DNA of 64,000 nt from Streptomyces macrolidinus (GCF_023887685.1 NZ_JAMWMR010000003.1:186001-250000); one strand, 5' to 3'; positions 28,040-36,887 are shown, counted from the first letter of the stretch. Numbers and translations: made by a program. The notes: generated by a model from the letters alone, not told the origin.

Positions 28040-29242
28040 ATGTCAGGAACGAACAGCACGACCTCGGTGATCGTCGCCGGCGCCCGTACGCCGATGGGGC
28101 GGTTGCTCGGCTCGCTCAAGTCCTTCTCCGGAGCCGATCTCGGCGGCTTCGCGATCAAGGCCGCTCTGGACCGCGCGGGCATCGGCGGCGACCAGGTGCA
28201 GTACGTGATCATGGGGCAGGTGCTCCAGGCCGGGGCAGGGCAGATCCCGGCGCGCCAGGCCGCGGTCAAGGCCGGCATCCCGATGAGTGTCCCGGCCCTG
28301 ACCATCAACAAGGTCTGTCTGTCGGGCCTCGACGCGATCGCGCTCGCGGACCAGCTCATCCGCGCCGGTGAGTTCGACGTGGTCGTCGCGGGCGGCCAGG
28401 AGTCCATGACCAACGCCCCGCATCTGCTGCCGAAGTCCCGCGAGGGCTACAAGTACGGCGCGGTGCAGATGCTCGACGCGATGGCGCACGACGGCCTGAC
28501 CGACTCCTTCGAGGGCATCGCCATGGGCGAGTCCACCGAGAAGCACAACGCGCGCCTCGGCATCGGCCGCAAGGAGCAGGACGAGATCGCCGCCCTGTCC
28601 CACCAGCGGGCCGCCGCCGCGCAGAAGAACGGCGTCTTCGAGGCGGAGATCACCCCGGTCGAGGTGCCGCAGCGCAAGGGCGAGCCGGTCGTCTTCAGCA
28701 AGGACGAGGGCATCCGCGCCGACACGACGGTGGAGTCGCTGGCGAAGCTGCGCCCGGCGTTCACCAAGGACGGCACGATCACGGCCGGGACCTCCTCGCA
28801 GATCTCGGACGGCGCCGCGGCCGTCGTCGTGATGAGCAAGACCAAGGCGCAGGAGCTGGGCCTGGAGTGGATCGCCGAGATCGGCGCCCACGGGAACGTC
28901 GCGGGACCGGACAACTCTTTGCAGTCGCAGCCGTCGAACGCGATCCTGCACGCGCTGAAGAAGGAGGGCCTGGAGGTCTCGGATCTCGACCTGATCGAGA
29001 TCAACGAGGCGTTCGCGGCCGTCACCGTGCAGTCAATGAAGGACCTGGGAGTTTCCACCGAACAGGTGAATGTGCACGGCGGTGCCATCGCCCTCGGCCA
29101 CCCGATCGGCATGTCCGGCGCCCGGCTTGTCCTCCACCTCGCCCTGGAGCTGAGGCGGCGCGGCGGCGGGGTCGGCGCGGCGGCGCTGTGCGGCGGCGGC
29201 GGCCAGGGCGACGCGCTGATCGTGCGCGTTCCCAAGGCCTGA
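28040..29242 (+). CDS. Acetyl-CoA C-acetyltransferase (thiolase)
   Basis: The 400-residue thiolase starts at ATG 28040 behind [21 protein letters not shown] holds the nucleophilic Cys (about 94), [19 protein letters not shown] the catalytic His, and [12 protein letters not shown] the second Cys. It condenses two acetyl-CoA or cleaves acetoacetyl-CoA. The product is the substrate chain of the 3-hydroxybutyryl-CoA dehydrogenase encoded near 13 kb. The meaB gene follows after 34 bp and is probably co-transcribed. Confidence 0.94.
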   Translation: MSGTNSTTSVIVAGARTPMGRLLGSLKSFSGADLGGFAIKAALDRAGIGGDQVQYVIMGQVLQAGAGQIPARQAAVKAGIPMSVPALTINKVCLSGLDAIALADQLIRAGEFDVVVAGGQESMTNAPHLLPKSREGYKYGAVQMLDAMAHDGLTDSFEGIAMGESTEKHNARLGIGRKEQDEIAALSHQRAAAAQKNGVFEAEITPVEVPQRKGEPVVFSKDEGIRADTTVESLAKLRPAFTKDGTITAGTSSQISDGAAAVVVMSKTKAQELGLEWIAEIGAHGNVAGPDNSLQSQPSNAILHALKKEGLEVSDLDLIEINEAFAAVTVQSMKDLGVSTEQVNVHGGAIALGHPIGMSGARLVLHLALELRRRGGGVGAAALCGGGGQGDALIVRVPKA

Positions 29243-29276
29243 ACAGTCAGTACGTAACGAGTCGAACGGAGCTGTG

Positions 29277-30233
29277 ATGCAGGACGTCTCCTCACTGGTG
29301 GCCCAGGCCAGGGAAGGCAGGCCGCGGGCCGTGGCCCGGCTGATCTCCCTGGTGGAGGGGGCGTCCCCACAGCTCAGGGAGGTCATGGCGGCCCTCGCGC
29401 CGCTGACGGGCAACGCCTACGTCGTCGGCCTCACCGGGTCCCCGGGCGTCGGCAAGTCCACGTCCACGTCCGCGCTCGTGACCGCGTACCGCAAGCAGGG
29501 CAAGCGGGTCGGCGTCCTGGCGGTCGACCCCTCCTCGCCCTTCTCGGGCGGCGCGCTCCTCGGCGACCGCGTCCGGATGTCGGAGCACGCCTCGGACCCC
29601 GGCGTCTACATCCGCTCGATGGCCACCCGCGGACATCTGGGCGGCCTGGCCTGGGCCGCCCCGCAGGCCATCCGCGTCCTGGACGCGGCGGGCTGCGACG
29701 TGATCCTGGTGGAGACGGTCGGCGTCGGCCAGTCCGAGGTCGAGATCGCCTCCCAGGCCGACACCTCGGTGGTGCTGCTGGCCCCCGGGATGGGCGACGG
29801 CATCCAGGCCGCGAAGGCGGGCATCCTGGAGATCGGCGACGTCTACGTCGTCAACAAGGCCGACCGCGACGGCGCGGACGCGACCGCCCGCGAGCTGAAC
29901 CACATGCTGGGCCTCGGCGAGGCGCGGTCCCCCGGCGACTGGCGCCCGCCGATCGTGAAGACGGTCGCCGCCCGCGGCGAGGGCGTCGAGGAGGTCGTCG
30001 AGGCGCTGGAGAAGCACCGGGCGTGGATGGAGGAGCACGGGGTCCTCACGGAACGCCGCCTGGCCCGCGCCGCCCACGAGGTCGAGACCATCGCGGTGAC
30101 CGCCCTGCGCGAACGCATCGGCGACCTGCACGGCGACCGCCACCTAGGCGCCCTGGCCGAACGCATCGTGGCGGGGGACCTGGACCCCTACCGCGCGGCG
30201 GACGAACTGGTCGCGGGCCTGACGAACAACTGA
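29277..30233 (+). CDS. meaB: Methylmalonyl-CoA mutase-associated GTPase MeaB
   Basis: This 318-residue G3E-family GTPase has Walker A GSPGVGKSTST, then VDPSSPFSGGALLGDRVRM, ETVGVGQSEVEIA (switch) and NKADRDGAD (the NKxD base-recognition motif). MeaB/ArgK proteins guard B12 mutases, gating cofactor loading and rescuing inactive enzyme. ATG 29277 is preferred (GGAG five bases before it) over the adjoining GTG 29274. The likely clients are methylmalonyl-CoA mutase and IcmA. Confidence 0.93.
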   Translation: MQDVSSLVAQAREGRPRAVARLISLVEGASPQLREVMAALAPLTGNAYVVGLTGSPGVGKSTSTSALVTAYRKQGKRVGVLAVDPSSPFSGGALLGDRVRMSEHASDPGVYIRSMATRGHLGGLAWAAPQAIRVLDAAGCDVILVETVGVGQSEVEIASQADTSVVLLAPGMGDGIQAAKAGILEIGDVYVVNKADRDGADATARELNHMLGLGEARSPGDWRPPIVKTVAARGEGVEEVVEALEKHRAWMEEHGVLTERRLARAAHEVETIAVTALRERIGDLHGDRHLGALAERIVAGDLDPYRAADELVAGLTNN

Positions 30234-30287
30234 GCCGCCGGGCAGCGGCCGACCGTAAGCGTGTGGCCAACCCCCTGCCCGCGTTGG

Positions 30288-30321
30288 TAACTTGACCCGC
30301 ATGTTCCTCCTCTTGGCCTAG
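30288..30321 (+). promoter_or_regulatory. Promoter with a leaderless six-residue leader ORF upstream of an MFS gene
   Basis: A -10-like TAACTT (30288-30293) is followed after seven bases by ATG at 30301, the start of the short frame MFLLLA ending in TAG at 30321. It has no ribosome site, so it would be read from a leaderless mRNA. A hairpin follows, with arms CACGGT/ACCGTG (30348-30353 and 30359-30364) extended by CGACG/CGTCG, before the MFS start at 30416. The layout resembles translation-controlled attenuators of resistance exporters. This is inference from sequence only. Confidence 0.4.
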
Positions 30322-30415
30322 GGCCCGCCCCGGCCCGCGATCGACGCACGGTGAACGACCGTGGTCGTCGCGGCCGTTCGGCGTCCCCTGTTGCCTTCTC
30401 CCGAGGAACTCCCGC

Positions 30416-31663
30416 GTGTCCACGCCTTCTTCAGGGCGGCCTTCGTATGCCGCCGTCCTCCGTGTCCCGTACGCCCGCCGCACCTTCGGCGCCGCCCTCG
30501 TCGCCCGGCTGTCGTACGGGACCGTCTCACTGTCCGTGATGCTCACGGTGACCCGGGCGACCGGGTCGTACGCCGTGGCCGGAACGCTCATGGCCCTGTT
30601 CGGGGCCGCGAGCGTGTTCCTGTCGCCCCTCAGGGCGGCCCTGGTCGACCGGCGCGGAGCGCGCCGGGCCCTCGTCCCCCTGGCCGGTCTGTACGCGGCG
30701 CTGCTCACCCTGCTCGCCGCGCTCGCCTGGCGCCCCGGCGCGCCCGTGGCGGTGCTGGGCGCGGTCACCGTCGCTGCGGGCGCCTGTACGCCCCCGCTGG
30801 GGCCCACGATGCGCGCCGTGTGGAGCGAACTCCTGGGGGACGGAGAGTTGCTGCGGCGGGCCTACAGCCTGGACGGGGTCGCCGAGGAAGTCCTGTTCGT
30901 CTGTGGGCCGTTGGTCGTGGGTGCGCTCGTCCAGGTCATGCCGCCCGCGGCCGGGGTGGCGCTGAGCGCGCTGCTCGTCGGGGCGGGTACCGCCGCCTTC
31001 GTCGCCTCCCCGGCCGTCGCCCGCTTGCGGCCCGCGGAGGTCGGGGCGGAAGGTCCCGGTGACGCGCGGCGCGTGCGCGGCGGGCGGGCCATCGCGCAGC
31101 CGGTGGCCGTGGCGGCCGGGGTCGGGCTGGCGCTCGGTGCCGTGGAACTCCTGGTCATGGCCTTCGCCGACCAGCGGCACCACGGCGGCGGCGTCGTGGC
31201 CTGGGTCCTCGCGGCCCTGTCGGCGGGCAGCGCGGTGGGCGGTCTGCTCAACGGCGCCCTCACGGGCATCCCCGCGCGGGTACGGCTGTCCCTGTCGGCG
31301 GCGGCCCTGGGGCTGGTACTGGCCCTGGCGGGACTCGCGCCCGGCCTCGGCGTGTTCACGGTGGTCGTGGCCTGCGCCGGGTTCTTCGTCGCCCCGGCCC
31401 TGACGACGGCGTACCTGGTCGCGGACGAGTCCGCCCCGCCGGGCTTCCGTACGCAGGCGGGCGCGTGGGTCAACACGGCGGTCAACGCGGGCGGTTCGGG
31501 CGGTTCGGCGGCGGTGGGGGCGCTGGTGGCGCATCTGCCGCTGGGGCTGTGCTTCGCGCTGTCGGGGGCGGTGGCCCTGGCATCCGTCGCCCTGGGCCTG
31601 TGCCTCGGGTCCACGGGCCGGACCCACGCGCGGATCCCGCTGCCCGAAACAGGGTGCCCGTAG
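30416..31663 (+). CDS. MFS transporter
   Basis: This 415-residue protein has about 12 membrane helices and the short loop 2-3 motif ALVDRRGARRALVP, as in MFS drug or sugar exporters. GTG 30416 has GAGGAA nine bases upstream. The substrate cannot be read from sequence. A leader ORF and hairpin precede it, and a MarR regulator gene faces it across a strong terminator. Confidence 0.87.
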   Translation: MSTPSSGRPSYAAVLRVPYARRTFGAALVARLSYGTVSLSVMLTVTRATGSYAVAGTLMALFGAASVFLSPLRAALVDRRGARRALVPLAGLYAALLTLLAALAWRPGAPVAVLGAVTVAAGACTPPLGPTMRAVWSELLGDGELLRRAYSLDGVAEEVLFVCGPLVVGALVQVMPPAAGVALSALLVGAGTAAFVASPAVARLRPAEVGAEGPGDARRVRGGRAIAQPVAVAAGVGLALGAVELLVMAFADQRHHGGGVVAWVLAALSAGSAVGGLLNGALTGIPARVRLSLSAAALGLVLALAGLAPGLGVFTVVVACAGFFVAPALTTAYLVADESAPPGFRTQAGAWVNTAVNAGGSGGSAAVGALVAHLPLGLCFALSGAVALASVALGLCLGSTGRTHARIPLPETGCP

Positions 31664-31667
31664 CCGG

Positions 31668-31700
31668 GGTTCCGGGCCGCCGTGAGGGCGGCCCGGAACC
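31668..31700. terminator. Bidirectional hairpin terminator
   Basis: GGTTCCGGGCCGCC (31668-31681) pairs perfectly over 14 bp with GGCGGCCCGGAACC (31687-31700) around a five-base loop. It fills the 42-bp gap between the convergent MFS and MarR genes. Confidence 0.85.
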
Positions 31701-31705
31701 GGTCG

Positions 31706-32182
31706 TCACGGTTTGCCGCGTTGCCCGCGCAAGTGGTCGGCGATCGGGCGCAGCGAGCTGTGCAGATGCTTCATGTCCTCGGCGGACAGCAGGTCCATGA
31801 AGTGGCGTCGTACGGAGGCCACATGGTGGGGCGCGACCTTCGCCATCGTCTCCATGCCATGGTCCGTGAGCACCGCGAACAGGCCTCGGCGGTCGGACTC
31901 GCAGTTCTCGCGGCGGACCAGGTCCGCGTTCTCCATACGGGTGATCTGATGCGAGAGGCGGCTCTTGGACTGGAGGGTGGCGGCGGCGAGGTCGCTCATG
32001 CGCATGCGCCGGCCCTCCGACTCCGAGAGGTTCACCAGGATCTCGTAGTCGTTCATGGTCAGACCGAACGGCTGGAGATCCCTTTCGAGCTGGTAGGTCA
32101 ACAGCCTGTTGACCTCCAGGTGGGTGCGCCAGGCGCACTGCTCCGCTTCGGTCAGCCAGGGGGTGGCCGTCTCGGTGTCCAT
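31706..32182 (-). CDS. MarR-family transcriptional regulator
   Basis: This 158-residue winged helix protein has LTMNDYEILVNLSESEGRRMRMSDLAAATLQSKSRLSHQITRMENADLVRRENCESDRRGLFAVLTDHG, the recognition helix and wing of the MarR family. It has one Cys (in ENCESDRRG) that could sense oxidants. It may regulate itself or the convergent MFS gene. Confidence 0.9.
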   Translation of the reverse strand: MDTETATPWLTEAEQCAWRTHLEVNRLLTYQLERDLQPFGLTMNDYEILVNLSESEGRRMRMSDLAAATLQSKSRLSHQITRMENADLVRRENCESDRRGLFAVLTDHGMETMAKVAPHHVASVRRHFMDLLSAEDMKHLHSSLRPIADHLRGQRGKP

Positions 32183-32277
32183 GAGTGAAGTCTACCTAAG
32201 AGGTTGAAAGATGAACTAGTGAGGGTGGTGACGTTCTGGGCACGCGTTCGACGACGTCACACTCCGCAGACTATCGC

Positions 32278-33066
32278 TCACAGCCCGAAGCGGCGCGAGA
32301 GATCTCCGAGCTGCCCCGGAAGCCGCGTCGCCCCCTGCTGCTGCCCGTGCGACGCCCCGCCGCCCGGCACGCCGGGCTCGTGCGGCACCGCGCCCCTGTC
32401 CTGCTCGGACATGAGTGTCTCCGTGGACTGGAGCAGGACCGTGCCCGCCCCGACGAACTCGAACTGATGCTCCTCCCCGGAGGCCCCGCCGATCCCCGTC
32501 AGCCCGCGCAGACCGCCCCATACGCCCCGCAGATACCCGTGGTCGTAGTGATGGCACGGCGACGGACAGTCGGCCCAGCCGACCAGGGCCTGCGGATCCA
32601 CCCGGATCGGGGGTTCCATGAACACCACCGGTCCGTTCGACGCGGCCACGAACTTGCCGGTTCCGATCAGCGTCAGGAATCCCGGAATGATCGACTGCTT
32701 CAGCGAGAGACTCGGCTGGAACGCGAGCAGGTTGCCCGAACGGATGGTCAGATTGCCCTCGTCCAGGTCGAAGGAGTTCACGTCGAAGGCCCGGTCGGCG
32801 AGCAGCATCTTGCCCGAGCCCTGCGCCACCACCCAGTCGCTCGCGTGCAGCGGCGAGTGGAACGACGCCTGCACCAGATGGTCCAGCGGGCCGTGCCCGA
32901 TGCCGTTGAACTCGATCCCGCCGTAGTAGGCGATCATCTTGCCCTTCTGCAGGAACCACTGGCTCCCCTTCAACTCCACGCAGAAGGTGTAGTCGTTGAC
33001 GTTGTCGTCGGCGGGCAGCGTCATAGGGTCGAAGATCACGGGGCAGGTGCCCGGGTGGCCGCTCAC
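32278..33066 (-). CDS. AIM24-family protein, third of three
   Basis: The protein has about 262 residues. The GTG start at 33066 overlaps the preceding gene's stop (GTGA). It has a jelly-roll AIM24/TIM24-like domain with FCVELKGSQWFLQKGKMIAYYGGIEFNG, then QFEFVGAGTVLLQSTE. It is longer than its two neighbours and ends in a Gly/Pro/His/Gln-rich tail (about 30 residues). Bacterial members are of unknown role; the domain is named after a yeast mitochondrial protein. Co-translation with two paralogues suggests a hetero-oligomer. Confidence 0.85.
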   Translation of the reverse strand: MSGHPGTCPVIFDPMTLPADDNVNDYTFCVELKGSQWFLQKGKMIAYYGGIEFNGIGHGPLDHLVQASFHSPLHASDWVVAQGSGKMLLADRAFDVNSFDLDEGNLTIRSGNLLAFQPSLSLKQSIIPGFLTLIGTGKFVAASNGPVVFMEPPIRVDPQALVGWADCPSPCHHYDHGYLRGVWGGLRGLTGIGGASGEEHQFEFVGAGTVLLQSTETLMSEQDRGAVPHEPGVPGGGASHGQQQGATRLPGQLGDLSRRFGL

Positions 33067-33713
33067 AGCTTCTCCTCCGACGCCTGGACGTACACCACAC
33101 CGTTGCCGCTCAGCTCCAACTGGAACGCCTCGCCGGAGCCGCGGCCCACCATCTCCCGCCAACCGATCGCCGTGGAGAGCTTGTTGCGCACCTCGCCGTG
33201 GTGCGCGACATACGCCTGGGGGTCGACATGGACCGGGCGCTGCGGGGTGATCGGCACCTCGAAGACGCCGCCGTGCGCCATCACCGCGACCGCGCCGTGC
33301 CCGGCGAGGGTGGTCGTGAACAGGCCCTGGCCCGTGACCTGGCCGCGCACCATGCCCATCACGCCGCCCTGCGAGCCCATGAACATCGTGCCCTGCCGCA
33401 GCGTGCCCTCGAAGGCGAGCAGGCGGTCCGCCTCGACGTACAGCGTGTCGCCCGTCAGCTCGATCACATGGACGTGGTGGCCGCCGTGCCCGAACAGCAC
33501 CGTGCCGTTGCCCTCGACCGACATCAGCGGCGTCGCCTCGTTGGCGATCCGGCGGCCGATCATCGACATGACCCCGCCCTGGCCGCCCTGGATGTCCGGG
33601 GTGAAGGAGACCTCGCCCCGGTAGGCGAGCATCGCGCCCCGCTGGCTGTACAGGCGCTGCCCCGGCACGACCGTCGCCTCGATCATCTTCGCGTTGACTT
33701 CGCGGAAGCCCAT
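33063..33713 (-). CDS. AIM24-family protein, second of three
   Basis: This 216-residue protein contains the repeated AIM24 pattern VVPGQRLYSQRGAMLAYRGEVSFTPDI and EAFQLELSGNGVVYVQASEEKL. The start codon follows the first paralogue's stop after one base. Gly-rich turns (GGQGGVM) alternate with beta strands, and no membrane segment or signal is seen, so it is probably cytoplasmic or membrane-associated by assembly. Confidence 0.87.
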   Translation of the reverse strand: MGFREVNAKMIEATVVPGQRLYSQRGAMLAYRGEVSFTPDIQGGQGGVMSMIGRRIANEATPLMSVEGNGTVLFGHGGHHVHVIELTGDTLYVEADRLLAFEGTLRQGTMFMGSQGGVMGMVRGQVTGQGLFTTTLAGHGAVAVMAHGGVFEVPITPQRPVHVDPQAYVAHHGEVRNKLSTAIGWREMVGRGSGEAFQLELSGNGVVYVQASEEKL

Positions 33714-33714
33714 C

Positions 33715-34347
33715 TCAGAGGTCCCCCGCGATCGTGTCGCGCTCGCTGGGCTGGACGTAGACCAGTCCGTCCCCCTCGAAACGGATCTGGAAGGCCTCGC
33801 CGCCGCCCTCGCCCATGAATGTACGGAACGTCACTCCGGACTGGAGCGTCTGCCGCAGGTTCCCCTGGTGCGCGACGTACGCCCCCGGGTCGACGGTCAG
33901 CGGGTACTGCGCGCTCACCCGCAGCACCACCGCCCGGCCGTCCGACATGATCGCCGCCTGGCCGTGGCCTTCGACGGTCGTCGTGAACAGGCCGTTGCCC
34001 TGCGAGGCACCGCGCAGCCCGGTGAAGGTCGTACCCGTCCGCAGACCCGCGTCCGTCGCGAGGAGGTTGCTCGACTCGACGTACAGCTTCTCCCCCTGGA
34101 GCTGCACGAGGTTGATCTCGGCGGCCCGGTCCGCGAACCAGCACGTCCCGTGGCCCTTCACCTCCATCACGGCCATCCGTTCGCCGGTGAGCCGCCGGGT
34201 CACCATCCCCCGTATCCCGTCACCGCCGCCGGTGAGCTTCTTGAACGTCATCTGCCCGTCGTACGCGACCATGGAGCCGTTCTTCGCCTTCACGGCGTCC
34301 CCGGTCATGTCGACGGCCAGGACCTTGCTGTCCTGAAGTCGGAACAT
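33715..34347 (-). CDS. AIM24-family protein, first of three
   Basis: The protein has about 210 residues and starts FRLQDSKVLAVDMTGDAVKAKNGSMVAYDGQMTFKKL. The same AIM24 beta-sandwich repeats are visible, with EAFQIRFEGDGLVYVQPSERD near the end matching the second protein. ATG 34347 is used; a GTG at 34353 lies six bases after a -10-like TACCGT (34360-34365, minus strand) and could be a leaderless start. It leads a tightly packed three-gene operon. Confidence 0.85.
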   Translation of the reverse strand: MFRLQDSKVLAVDMTGDAVKAKNGSMVAYDGQMTFKKLTGGGDGIRGMVTRRLTGERMAVMEVKGHGTCWFADRAAEINLVQLQGEKLYVESSNLLATDAGLRTGTTFTGLRGASQGNGLFTTTVEGHGQAAIMSDGRAVVLRVSAQYPLTVDPGAYVAHQGNLRQTLQSGVTFRTFMGEGGGEAFQIRFEGDGLVYVQPSERDTIAGDL

Positions 34348-34568
34348 CGCCACGGGGTGACGGTAGCGGCCGGGCGGGCCGGGCGGACAGAGTCCATGGG
34401 GGGATTCGGACCCTGATCCTGCCCTGAGAGGCATACGCGCCGATCCGGCCGCCCATATCCGCCCATACCCGCACCCTGCGTCCGGCTCGCTTGGTTCCGG
34501 ATGTCACAATGGGCGGGCCGCTTGTGCGCGCGTTCACAAACCGACGACTCTCCCACCGAAGGTGACCC

Positions 34569-34913
34569 GTGGACATAAAGACCGCCACCGCCCTCCGACG
34601 GCTCCGCCTGGTCTCGGCCCCCGAGGCCGTCTCCTTCCTGCTGCTGCTCGTCTGCTCGGTGCTCAAGCGCACCACGGACTTCAACGCGGTGCCCGTGATG
34701 GGCGCGATCCACGGGATCCTCTTCATCCTGTACCTGGTCTTCTGGGCGGATGCCTGGAACCGCACCAAGTGGTCCGCGAAGACCGGCATCCTCTACCTCG
34801 TCCTCTCCGTGCTGCCGACCGGCGGCTTCTTCGCCGATCGCAAGCTGCGTCGTGAGGCCGAGGACGCCGTCATCGCCGCTCGGGCCCGCAAGGAAGGGGT
34901 CGTGTCCGCGTGA
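34569..34913 (+). CDS. DUF3817 membrane protein
   Basis: This 114-residue protein starts at GTG 34569 behind AAGGTGA. Three membrane helices and the DUF3817 features are visible: [42 protein letters not shown] with the conserved His, and [15 protein letters not shown]. The function is unknown. Its stop overlaps the thiamine-binding gene start (GTGA). A paralogue lies at 36.4 kb. Confidence 0.88.
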   Translation: MDIKTATALRRLRLVSAPEAVSFLLLLVCSVLKRTTDFNAVPVMGAIHGILFILYLVFWADAWNRTKWSAKTGILYLVLSVLPTGGFFADRKLRREAEDAVIAARARKEGVVSA

Positions 34914-35206
34914 TCGTCGCCTTCTCCGTGACGCCCCTGGGTGTCGGCGAGGACGTGGGGGAGTACGTCGCCGACGCCGTCCGCGTCGTCCGGGAATCGG
35001 GCCTGCCGAACCGCACCGACGCGATGTTCACCTCGATCGAAGGTGACTGGGACGAGGTGATGGACGTGGTGAAGCGCGCCGTCGCGGCGGTCGAGGCGCG
35101 CGCGCCGCGCGTCTCGCTCGTCCTGAAGGCGGACCTCCGCCCGACCGTGACGGACGGCCTCACCTCGAAGGTGGAGACGGTGGAGCGGTACCTCTCCGCG
35201 GAGTGA
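34910..35206 (+). CDS. MTH1187-family thiamine-binding protein
   Basis: This 98-residue protein matches the MTH1187/YkoF-like family (formerly UPF0045): [55 protein letters not shown]. Members form small ferredoxin-fold oligomers and some bind thiamine. It is translationally coupled to the DUF3817 gene (GTGA), hinting that the membrane protein could take part in thiamine or related metabolite handling; that link is inference. Confidence 0.9.
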   Translation: MIVAFSVTPLGVGEDVGEYVADAVRVVRESGLPNRTDAMFTSIEGDWDEVMDVVKRAVAAVEARAPRVSLVLKADLRPTVTDGLTSKVETVERYLSAE

Positions 35207-35225
35207 GCCGGAGAACTGACAGCAA

Positions 35226-35255
35226 GGCCCCGGTCCCAGGAAGCGGACCGGGGCC
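35226..35255. terminator. Bidirectional hairpin terminator
   Basis: GGCCCCGGTCC pairs perfectly with GGACCGGGGCC around an eight-base loop, in the 58-bp gap between convergent genes. Confidence 0.85.
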
Positions 35256-35264
35256 CTGCGCTGC

Positions 35265-35696
35265 TCACCGCTCCCGTTCGACGTAGTCCTTGAACTGCTC
35301 CAGATCACCGCGGACGACCCGTTCGATCGCGTTCGCCTGGGCGAAGCCCTTCGGCCCGCCGAACGACTCCCGTACGGCGTCGGGTTCGTACTCGACACGC
35401 GCCTGGACCCGGGTGTTGTTCCGGTCGATCGACTGGAACGAGAGGGTGCCCTCCAGATGCGGGGTGCCCTTGGTCTGCCACGTCATCACGCGGTCCCGGT
35501 CGCGGTCGGAGACCTCGGCCTCGAGTTCCCGCGTCGGGCCGCCCGTCTCGACGTCCAGATGAGCCCGGCCGCCGGTCTCCGTACGGGCCTCCCGTACGCC
35601 CTGCATGAAGCGCGGATAGTTCTCCACCTGATGAAGACTGTCCCAGGCGGTGTCGATCGGTACGTTGATGTCGACGTGTTCTTCGAGGGTGCTCAT
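35265..35696 (-). CDS. SRPBCC-family (polyketide cyclase/dehydrase-like) protein
   Basis: This 143-residue START-like domain opens EEHVDINVPIDTAWDSLHQVENYPRFMQGVREAR, with RVMTWQTKG and GTLSFQSIDRNNTRVQARVEY later. Such folds bind lipids or aromatic ligands in a deep cavity. The start is ATG 35696 behind GGGAGG. Single-domain members like this are widespread and their ligand is unknown. Confidence 0.88.
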   Translation of the reverse strand: MSTLEEHVDINVPIDTAWDSLHQVENYPRFMQGVREARTETGGRAHLDVETGGPTRELEAEVSDRDRDRVMTWQTKGTPHLEGTLSFQSIDRNNTRVQARVEYEPDAVRESFGGPKGFAQANAIERVVRGDLEQFKDYVERER

Positions 35697-35822
35697 GGCC
35701 CACCTCCCACGCTCGGTTCATGACATCAGGCCTTCGCTTCCAGTGTGCGCCCGCTCCCGGCCGGGCGACCGCCATACGGAACGGGGCTGACCGCCCCGTG
35801 ACCGGCCGGTAAGGTCGATGCC

Positions 35823-36332
35823 GTGCCGAAGCCCCTCAGCCTCTCCTTCGACCCCATCGCCCGCGCCGACGAGCACTGGAAGCAGCGATGGGGAAGCGTG
35901 CCGTCCATGGCCGCCATCACCTCCATCATGCGGGCGCAGCAGATCCTGCTCGCCGAGGTCGACGCGGTCGTGAAGCCGTACGGACTGACCTTCGCGCGCT
36001 ACGAGGCGCTGGTGCTGCTCACCTTCTCCAAGGCGGGCGAGCTGCCGATGTCCACGATCGGCGAGCGGCTCATGGTGCACCCCACGTCCGTGACGAACAC
36101 CGTCGACCGCCTGGTGAAGTCCGGTCTCGTCGCCAAGCGGCCCAACCCCGACGACGGCCGCGGCATCCTCGCCTCCATCACCGCCAAGGGCCGCGAGGTG
36201 TGCGACGCGGCCACCCGCGAGCTGATGGCGATGGACTTCGGGCTCGGCGCGTACGACGCGGAGGAGTGCGGGGAGATCTTCGCGATGCTGCGCCCGCTCC
36301 GGGTCGCCGCGGGGGACTTCAAGGACGCGTGA
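35823..36332 (+). CDS. MarR-family transcriptional regulator
   Basis: This 169-residue protein has YGLTFARYEALVLLTFSKAGELPMSTIGERLMVHPTSVTNTVDRLVKSGLVAKRPNPDDGRGILASITAKGREV, a full MarR winged helix. GTG 35823 lies seven bases after TAAGGT (35810-35815), with CTGACC 17 bp further upstream, so a leaderless mRNA is likely. It is followed by a DUF3817 gene and icmA. MarR regulators beside acyl-CoA genes often bind acyl-CoA or aromatic ligands. Confidence 0.88.
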   Translation: MPKPLSLSFDPIARADEHWKQRWGSVPSMAAITSIMRAQQILLAEVDAVVKPYGLTFARYEALVLLTFSKAGELPMSTIGERLMVHPTSVTNTVDRLVKSGLVAKRPNPDDGRGILASITAKGREVCDAATRELMAMDFGLGAYDAEECGEIFAMLRPLRVAAGDFKDA

Positions 36333-36410
36333 ACCCCACTGGGAAGGACGGGTGAACCCCCGCCGGGGGTGCCGGAAGATCGCCCGAAACGGGCCGTTAC
36401 GCTCGTACCC

Positions 36411-36749
36411 ATGAAACGAAGCGTGCTGACCCGCTACCGCGTCATGGCCTACATCACCGGTGTGCTGCTGGTCCTGCTGTGCCTCGGCATGGTCGCCAAG
36501 TACGGCCTCGACATGAGCGGCGCCGCCGACCTCACCCGTGTCGTGGCCATCGCGCACGGCTGGCTCTACGTCCTCTACCTGGTCTTCGCCTTCGACCTGG
36601 GCGCCAAGGCGAAGTGGCCGGTCGGCAAGCAGCTCTGGGTGCTGCTTGCGGGCACGGTCCCGACGGCCGCGTTCTTCGTGGAGCGGGCGATCAGCAAGGA
36701 GCTGGAGGCGACCTTCGCGACGGCGGAGCCCGCGCCCGCCAAGGCCTGA
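36411..36749 (+). CDS. DUF3817 membrane protein (second copy)
   Basis: This 112-residue protein has three membrane helices: RVMAYITGVLLVLLCLGMVAKY, IAHGWLYVLYLVFAFDLG with the conserved His, and LLAGTVPTAAFFVERAI. It is a paralogue of the gene at 34569. ATG 36411 lies seven bases after a -10-like TACGCT (36398-36403) and has no ribosome site, so it is probably leaderless. Confidence 0.87.
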   Translation: MKRSVLTRYRVMAYITGVLLVLLCLGMVAKYGLDMSGAADLTRVVAIAHGWLYVLYLVFAFDLGAKAKWPVGKQLWVLLAGTVPTAAFFVERAISKELEATFATAEPAPAKA

Positions 36750-36855
36750 CGCTCCCGGTCGCAGGGCCGGAACCTCAGGTGGCAGGGGCGAGGCCCGGCG
36801 CGTGAGACCCGGAACACACCGCCGTACGGCATGCGTACGGCGGTCTCCCGTCGAC

Positions 36856-36879
36856 ATTTACTTGGACGTCCTAGTAAAT
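36856..36879. promoter_or_regulatory. 24-bp near-perfect palindrome before icmA
   Basis: The left half ATTTACTTGGAC (36856-36867) and right half GTCCTAGTAAAT (36868-36879) are inverted repeats of each other except at one symmetrical pair. The site ends nine bases before the icmA ATG. It contains TAGTAA, a possible -10. It looks like the operator of a dimeric repressor; the binder is not known. The TetR gene downstream of icmA is one candidate. Confidence 0.7.
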
Positions 36880-36887
36880 TCGAGGGT

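Noticed and set aside
36750..36887. Cobalamin riboswitch before the B12 mutase gene
   Set aside because: The gap is only 138 bp and shows no B12-box-like conserved core; the palindrome suggests a protein operator instead.
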